A stretch of 6,031 bases of DNA, taken from an uncultured Amylibacter sp. (GTDB lineage: Bacteria; Pseudomonadota; Alphaproteobacteria; Rhodobacterales; Rhodobacteraceae). The position numbers and the translations under genes are program-made. This document shows positions 1 through 6,031 of this stretch, one piece after another. Numbering within the stretch: the stretch's first letter is position 1; the number at the start of each line of letters is the position of its first letter. The stretch spans positions 1 through 6,031 of the forward strand of contig CALLAV010000067.1 of assembly GCA_938001995.1 (NCBI GenBank), in the 5' to 3' direction. The notes under the pieces are model-generated. The model had not been told where the DNA came from. It worked only from the letters and a program-made list of their open reading frames with translations, and made no database searches.

Positions 1-1
1 G

Positions 2-400
2 CTGGCAGTGGCGGATTTGGCGGTATCACGGGCGTTTTACGAAAAGCTCGGCTGGGAAGAGGCTGAGGGTGGCAACGACGACATCGCCTTTTACAAATTG
101 CGGGGGCTGTTCCTGTCGCTGTATCTGCGGGACAAGCTGACAGAGGACATTGGTATGCCGATCCACAAACGCGCAACTGGTTCGATTACACTGGCGACGA
201 ACTACCGCTCGCAAGCTGACGTGGACGCTGCGTTTACCAAGGCGATGGATGCGGGCGCTGTGGCGATTACCAAGCCTGTGGAGGTGTTCTGGGGCGGGTA
301 TTCGGGCAATTACGCCGATCCTGACGGACATATGTGGGAAGTAGCGCACAATCCGTTTTGGTCGTTCGATGACGATGGATATCTGGTTGGGGACGCATGA
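2..400 (+). CDS. VOC-family (glyoxalase/bleomycin-resistance-like) protein, 5' truncated by window edge
   Basis: Vicinal oxygen chelate superfamily protein; such proteins are small metal-dependent enzymes or binding proteins made of beta-alpha-beta-beta-beta modules. The reading frame is open to the first bases of the window. Codons upstream of the GTG at 8 read Leu-Ala, giving LAVADLAVSRAFYEKLGW, the usual first strand and helix of the family. The GTG is therefore internal and the true start lies a few codons upstream, outside the window. The C-terminal part has NYADPDGHMWEVAHNPFW, where the Glu of WEV is the usual metal ligand; the matching first ligand would lie in the missing N-terminus or the mid region. 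The visible 132 codons are near the full single-domain length. The stop overlaps the next start by four bases. The substrate cannot be read from the sequence: a role in glyoxal or antibiotic detoxification would be a guess. Family assignment is firm, function open. Confidence 0.88.
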   Translation: MAVADLAVSRAFYEKLGWEEAEGGNDDIAFYKLRGLFLSLYLRDKLTEDIGMPIHKRATGSITLATNYRSQADVDAAFTKAMDAGAVAITKPVEVFWGGYSGNYADPDGHMWEVAHNPFWSFDDDGYLVGDA

Positions 401-1020
401 CCGCGTCTTTTCTCGACCTGCTGTTTTATGCTGGCGCGATTTTTCTACTGTTCGCAACGCCTGGCCCCGTTTGGGTAGCGCTGATTGCGCGGGCGCTGTC
501 TGGTGGGTTTCACAGTGCTTGGCCGCTGGCTTTGGGCGTTGTGGTTGGCGATGTGATCTGGCCTTTGGTGGCAATTTTTGGGGTCAGCTATCTCGTGTCT
601 GTCTATGCGGATTTCATGGTGGTGCTAAAGATCATCGGCGCGATTATGTTTGTGGTGATGGGGGTGCAGTTGGTGCGCAAACCCATCGCGACGCTTGGGG
701 CGAGTGATACGCGATTGACGCGGCCAGGGATGTGGGCGGGTTTTATCGCGGGGGTCTTGGTGATCCTTTCGAACCCGAAGGCGATATTGTTTTACATGGG
801 GGCCTTACCGAGCTTTTTCGATTTTCGAACCATTACTGTGTGGGACATGGTCGCGATCTGTTCGATTTCCCTGATTGTGCCGCTGCTGGGGAATGTGGCG
901 CTGGCGGCGATGGTGGATCGGATGCGGGTTTTTCTGGCCTCGCCCGAGGCGATCCGACGGCTGAATCTGGTGTCGGGTGTTTTGCTGATCGGCGTTGGCT
1001 TGCTGATCGCCGTGACCTAG
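397..1020 (+). CDS. LysE/RhtB-family amino-acid/metabolite exporter
   Basis: Predicted inner-membrane exporter of the LysE/RhtB family, whose known members export amino acids such as lysine, homoserine or threonine. The 207 residues match the usual length of about 205-210. Six hydrophobic segments are visible at roughly 4-20, 42-68, 73-91, 112-132, 148-171 and 190-206. The family signature TPGPVWVALIARAL (21-34) follows the first segment, and the second signature SNPKAILFYMGALPSFF (125-141) opens the second half. The ATG overlaps the TGA of the VOC gene as ATGA. A G-rich stretch (GGGGA, 389-393) lies only 3 bases before the start, so translation probably depends in part on coupling to the upstream gene. 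The transported substrate cannot be told from the sequence. The stop is TAG at 1018-1020, and no hairpin terminator is seen directly after it. Confidence 0.93.
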   Translation: MTASFLDLLFYAGAIFLLFATPGPVWVALIARALSGGFHSAWPLALGVVVGDVIWPLVAIFGVSYLVSVYADFMVVLKIIGAIMFVVMGVQLVRKPIATLGASDTRLTRPGMWAGFIAGVLVILSNPKAILFYMGALPSFFDFRTITVWDMVAICSISLIVPLLGNVALAAMVDRMRVFLASPEAIRRLNLVSGVLLIGVGLLIAVT

Positions 1021-1092
1021 CGCAGGTGTGATTTTCGTTTCGGGTATGTGCGCTGTAGACCGTAGGTATATTTTAACCCGAAAGGACAGTTG

Positions 1093-1545
1093 ATGAAAAA
1101 GACCCTGATTGCCGCCGCAGTAGCCGTTGTTTCCATGTCCGGAATTGCGAAAGCCGAGAGCATGATCACCAAAACATCCCCGCACAGTGTGACAGAAACC
1201 ATTGATCGTTTGGCTGCCGCGGTTGAGGGCGCTGGCGCCAAAGTCTTTGCCCGCGTGGATCACGCAGCAGGCGCTGCGAGCGTAGATATGGAGCTGCGTC
1301 CAACACAGATGTTGATGTTTGGGAACCCAAAGCTCGGCACGCCTGCGATGCTTGCAGCCCAGACAACAGGATTGGATTTGCCGCTGCGGGTTCTGGCCTA
1401 TCAAGCGGAAGATGGCAGCGTTGTTGTCACCTATCAGGACCCAGCAGCCTTGGCAAAAAACCACGGCGCAGACGCAGACGCAAAAGTGTTCAAAATGATG
1501 ACAGGTGCGCTGAACAAGCTGACGGATAAGGCGATATCTGAGTAG
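1093..1545 (+). CDS. Exported DUF302-domain protein
   Basis: A 150-residue protein of the DUF302 family, whose biochemical role is not established. The ATG at 1093 was chosen over the TTG one codon upstream because AAAGGA at 1081-1086 then sits 6 bases before the start. Residues 1-21 form a classical signal peptide: MKK, the hydrophobic stretch TLIAAAVAVVSMSGIA, and a probable signal peptidase I site after AKA (19-21). The mature protein is therefore likely periplasmic. It has no lipobox cysteine, and no Cys anywhere. The domain spans about 29-125 with the typical HSVTETIDRL, VFARVDHAAGA, ELRPTQMLMFGNPKLGTPAM and LPLRVLAYQAEDG blocks. Family members often appear singly or fused to other domains in envelope contexts. 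The gene seems to be its own unit, with an intrinsic terminator 24 bases after the stop. Family call is strong; function unknown. Confidence 0.9.
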   Translation: MKKTLIAAAVAVVSMSGIAKAESMITKTSPHSVTETIDRLAAAVEGAGAKVFARVDHAAGAASVDMELRPTQMLMFGNPKLGTPAMLAAQTTGLDLPLRVLAYQAEDGSVVVTYQDPAALAKNHGADADAKVFKMMTGALNKLTDKAISE

Positions 1546-1561
1546 CTTTTCAGTCTTATGA

Positions 1562-4108
<2,547 letters not shown>

Positions 4109-4124
4109 TCCTAACTTCGCGTCT

Positions 4125-4142
4125 CTGCACAAAACCTGCACA
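4125..4142 (+). repeat. Short direct repeat (CTGCACA x2), 11-bp phase
   Basis: CTGCACA occurs at 4125-4131 and again at 4136-4142, so the copies are offset by 11 bases, about one helical turn. The repeat lies between gyrB and the membrane-protein gene, about 70 bases before the latter's start. This is where an operator or promoter would be. Two 7-base copies could arise by chance, so a regulatory role is only a suggestion. Confidence 0.35.
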
Positions 4143-4153
4143 TCTTGTACGCT

Positions 4154-4181
4154 AGGCCTGCGGGCCTCGTGAGGCATCACG
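4154..4181 (+). other. Overlapping small hairpins after gyrB
   Basis: AGGCC (4154-4158) can pair with GGCCT (4163-4167) around a TGCG loop. CGTGA (4168-4172) can pair with TCACG (4177-4181) around a GGCA loop. The two stems are adjacent and could stack. No T-tract follows, so this is not a standard intrinsic terminator. It may contribute to gyrB 3'-end stability or to weak or factor-dependent termination. Transcripts from gyrB could therefore read through into the next gene. Confidence 0.35.
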
Positions 4182-4209
4182 GAACCAGACATGGTTATGG
4201 AGATGCAGA

Positions 4210-5712
4210 ATGTCAGGACATATTTCAAGTGGGGTGCCCCGCGCACTGGCGGTGGATGCGTGGTGGATGAGCGCGGATGCGGAGTTTGATGCGCCTGATG
4301 CGCGGGTCAAGCTGGGGCAGGTTTTAGCGAGCCGTACACGACGGCGGATTTTGTTGCTGGTGGTGTTGGTCGCGCTGGCAGATGCGTTGTTTTTTCAGCA
4401 CGCTGTTGGGATATCCATTGCGGTTTTTGTGATCGCGCTGTTCGCGGCAAGCGTGTTTGAAGCGGAGCGATCCCGTGTAGGGTGGGGGCCGATTTTGGTG
4501 CTAATCCTCGGCGTTTTGCCTGTGGTCGATTATGTGCAGTTCTTTTCGGTGATCTTTGCGATCTTCGGATTGATCGTCGCTGTGGCGTGGCACCGGCTAG
4601 GCGTATCGCAATCGCTGGATGCAGTCTTGTTTGCAGCGCGGCGGTTGGTGTTTTTCCTGCCCTTGGGCGCAGTGCAGTCCATTGACGCATGGGTTAAAAC
4701 GCCATCTGGCGAAGTGGATGTAAGCAGCGTCTTTCGCGAATTGATCCGGAACTGGGCGTTTCCCGTGGGCGGCGGGTTGTTGATCCTAAGCTTACTTGTC
4801 AGCGCCAACCCCGTATTAGAACGCCTGTTCGCAAATATCCTCGATCTAGATTTTGATGCGCAGCGGTTTTTACAACGGGTATTCTTCTGGCTGGGCGCGG
4901 CGATTTTGGTCTGGCCCATGTTGAGCGTCGCGGCTGACAGATTGCAGCGTCCTTTTGGGCCACAAAAAGTGCGTCGTGCCTATGGTTTCGGATTGAACGC
5001 GACCTCTGTGTCGAATGCACTGTGGCTGTTCAACGGATTGTTGGCGATGCAGTTGATTATGGACGGTGCTTTTGCGATCAGCGGAGAGTTGCCCTACGAC
5101 ATGAGTTATGCACGTTATGCGCACCGTGGAGCTTATCCGCTGGTGGTGACGGCGCTTTTGGCAGGGTGTTTTGCATTGGCCGCGCGGCCGTTTCTAGATG
5201 AGGGGCGGTGGTTGAAGCCACTCATGGTGTTGTGGTTGGCGCTGAACGGATTGCTGACGGTGGCGTCTATGTATCGGTTGGGATTGTATGTCGAGGTTTA
5301 TGGCCTGACCTATCTGCGGATGCGGGCTGGTATTTGGATGGTGCTGGTGGCGATTTGGCTAGGTCTGATTGCGTGGCAGATTTTGAAATCAAAGGCGAAT
5401 GGCTGGCTGGTGTTACGCAGTTTCGCAATGGGGATCACGACGATCTATGTCGGTTGCTTTGTCAACTTTGCAGAGGTGATTGCGCGCTATAATGTGGATC
5501 ATAAGCGGTTTGACACTTGGTACGCCTGTTCATTGACCGAAACCTCACCCACAGCGTTTTTAAAACTTTCCGGCACAGATGCATGTTACACCCCCGCCCG
5601 TCGTGCAAAGATTGACGGCTGGCGTGATTGGGGGTTTCGCGAATGGCGTGTGACGCGGTATGTGTCGAATGTTCAGGCGAAGGGGGCGAGCCATGAAAAT
5701 CTTAGTCGTTGA
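4210..5712 (+). CDS. Polytopic membrane protein, DUF4153/DUF4173-like
   Basis: A 500-residue inner-membrane protein of unknown function. The ATG follows GGAG (4199-4202) by 7 bases. The first 45 residues are polar and probably cytoplasmic, ending in the basic cluster SRTRRR (41-46). About 11-12 hydrophobic segments follow, near 47-62, 65-82, 93-108, 111-127, 138-154, 186-199, 225-242, 269-290, 308-326, 336-354, 373-391 and 402-421. The blocks YARYAHRGAYPLVVTALLAG (301-319, plus G) and YGLTYLRMRAGIWM (364-377) resemble conserved parts of the DUF4153/DUF4173 families; which of the two fits better cannot be settled by eye. A polar tail of about 78 residues carries Cys440, Cys459 and a Trp-rich stretch, DGWRDWGFREWRVTRY (469-484). 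The gene overlaps the response-regulator gene by 20 bases, so the two are very likely co-translated. The family has no proven activity; a sensing or envelope role is inference from context only. Confidence 0.8.
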   Translation: MSGHISSGVPRALAVDAWWMSADAEFDAPDARVKLGQVLASRTRRRILLLVVLVALADALFFQHAVGISIAVFVIALFAASVFEAERSRVGWGPILVLILGVLPVVDYVQFFSVIFAIFGLIVAVAWHRLGVSQSLDAVLFAARRLVFFLPLGAVQSIDAWVKTPSGEVDVSSVFRELIRNWAFPVGGGLLILSLLVSANPVLERLFANILDLDFDAQRFLQRVFFWLGAAILVWPMLSVAADRLQRPFGPQKVRRAYGFGLNATSVSNALWLFNGLLAMQLIMDGAFAISGELPYDMSYARYAHRGAYPLVVTALLAGCFALAARPFLDEGRWLKPLMVLWLALNGLLTVASMYRLGLYVEVYGLTYLRMRAGIWMVLVAIWLGLIAWQILKSKANGWLVLRSFAMGITTIYVGCFVNFAEVIARYNVDHKRFDTWYACSLTETSPTAFLKLSGTDACYTPARRAKIDGWRDWGFREWRVTRYVSNVQAKGASHENLSR

Positions 5713-6031
5713 TGACGATCCGCAGATCCGAGAGATCGTTACAATAGCGCTCGAGCGGGCCAACTTTGACGTGATCACGGCGGCGGATGCGAAACTGGCG
5801 CTGATCCATGCGGGCCGCGAACATCCTGATCTGATTGTGCTGGACGTGGGTTTGCCTGAAATGGATGGGTTTGAGGTTTGTCGCAAGATCCGCGCGACCT
5901 CTGACGTACCTATCTTGTTTCTGACAGCGCTTGATGATGAGGTGGACCGCGTTGTGGGGCTGGAACTGGGGGCGGATGATTATGTCACGAAACCCTTTAG
6001 CCCGCGCGAGTTGGTGGCGCGGATACGGGCC
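5693..6031 (+). CDS. Response regulator receiver domain, probably OmpR/PhoB type, 3' truncated by window edge
   Basis: N-terminal 113 residues of a two-component response regulator. The receiver domain is complete in its key residues: acidic pocket Asp7-Asp8-Asp9 in ILVVDDDPQI, phosphoacceptor Asp51 in DLIVLDVGLPEMDG, switch Thr78 in LFLTALDD, the ELGADDYVTKPFSPREL block with Lys100 followed by Pro101, and Tyr97 as the aromatic switch position. The GADDYVTKPF and ELVARIRA wording is characteristic of OmpR/PhoB winged-helix regulators. The DNA-binding domain would lie beyond the window, so the output type is inferred. The ATG lies inside the end of the membrane-protein gene, 20 bases before the end of its stop codon, with the G-rich AGGGGG (5681-5686) 6 bases upstream. 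A partner histidine kinase is not visible and may follow downstream. Its phosphorylation partner and regulon cannot be told from the sequence. Confidence 0.93.
   Translation, partial: MKILVVDDDPQIREIVTIALERANFDVITAADAKLALIHAGREHPDLIVLDVGLPEMDGFEVCRKIRATSDVPILFLTALDDEVDRVVGLELGADDYVTKPFSPRELVARIRA

Noticed and set aside
1044..1072. Promoter for the DUF302 gene with TATATT at 1067-1072
   Set aside because: The -10 is plausible, but no recognisable -35 lies 16-18 bases upstream, and the leader would be only about 14 bases. Too weak to list as a feature.
1090..1092. TTG as start of the DUF302 gene
   Set aside because: The ATG directly after it has the better spacing from AAAGGA and gives a normal MKK signal-peptide start.
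805..1464. Long minus-strand open frame across the exporter and DUF302 genes
   Set aside because: It lies opposite two genes with clear family matches, has a low-complexity His/Gln/Arg-rich translation and no recognisable domain. It is a shadow of GC-rich codon bias.

Overview
The window looks like an ordinary chromosomal segment of an alphaproteobacterium, most likely Rhodobacterales (Roseobacter-type). The basis is the GyrB sequence, read from memory of the family, together with the moderately GC-rich, GTG/TTG-rich coding style. No database search was possible. All six genes are on the + strand and coding density is high. There are no RNA genes, mobile elements or CRISPR arrays, and no intergenic gap exceeds about 150 bases.

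Layout. (1) Bases 2-400 hold the 3' part of a VOC-superfamily (glyoxalase/bleomycin-resistance-like) gene. It overlaps by 4 bases (ATGA) with (2) a LysE/RhtB-type exporter gene at 397-1020, so these two look translationally coupled. (3) A short gap leads to a small exported DUF302-family protein (1093-1545), followed by a clear intrinsic terminator (1569-1605). (4) After a candidate promoter comes gyrB (1691-4108), a full-length DNA gyrase B subunit with every catalytic motif intact. (5) A 101-base gap holds a small helically phased direct repeat and mutually exclusive hairpins. It is followed by a 500-residue polytopic membrane protein of the DUF4153/DUF4173 type (4210-5712). (6) That gene overlaps by 20 bases with the start of an OmpR/PhoB-type response regulator (5693 to beyond the window end).

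How the genes work together. gyrB is a housekeeping gene apparently transcribed on its own between a terminator and a gap. The first pair (VOC enzyme plus exporter) and the last pair (membrane protein plus response regulator) look like two unrelated operons cut by the window edges. The most interesting link is the tight overlap of the uncharacterised membrane protein with a response regulator, which suggests that the membrane protein acts with a two-component system. No clearly novel system is visible. The findings are modest and ranked accordingly.
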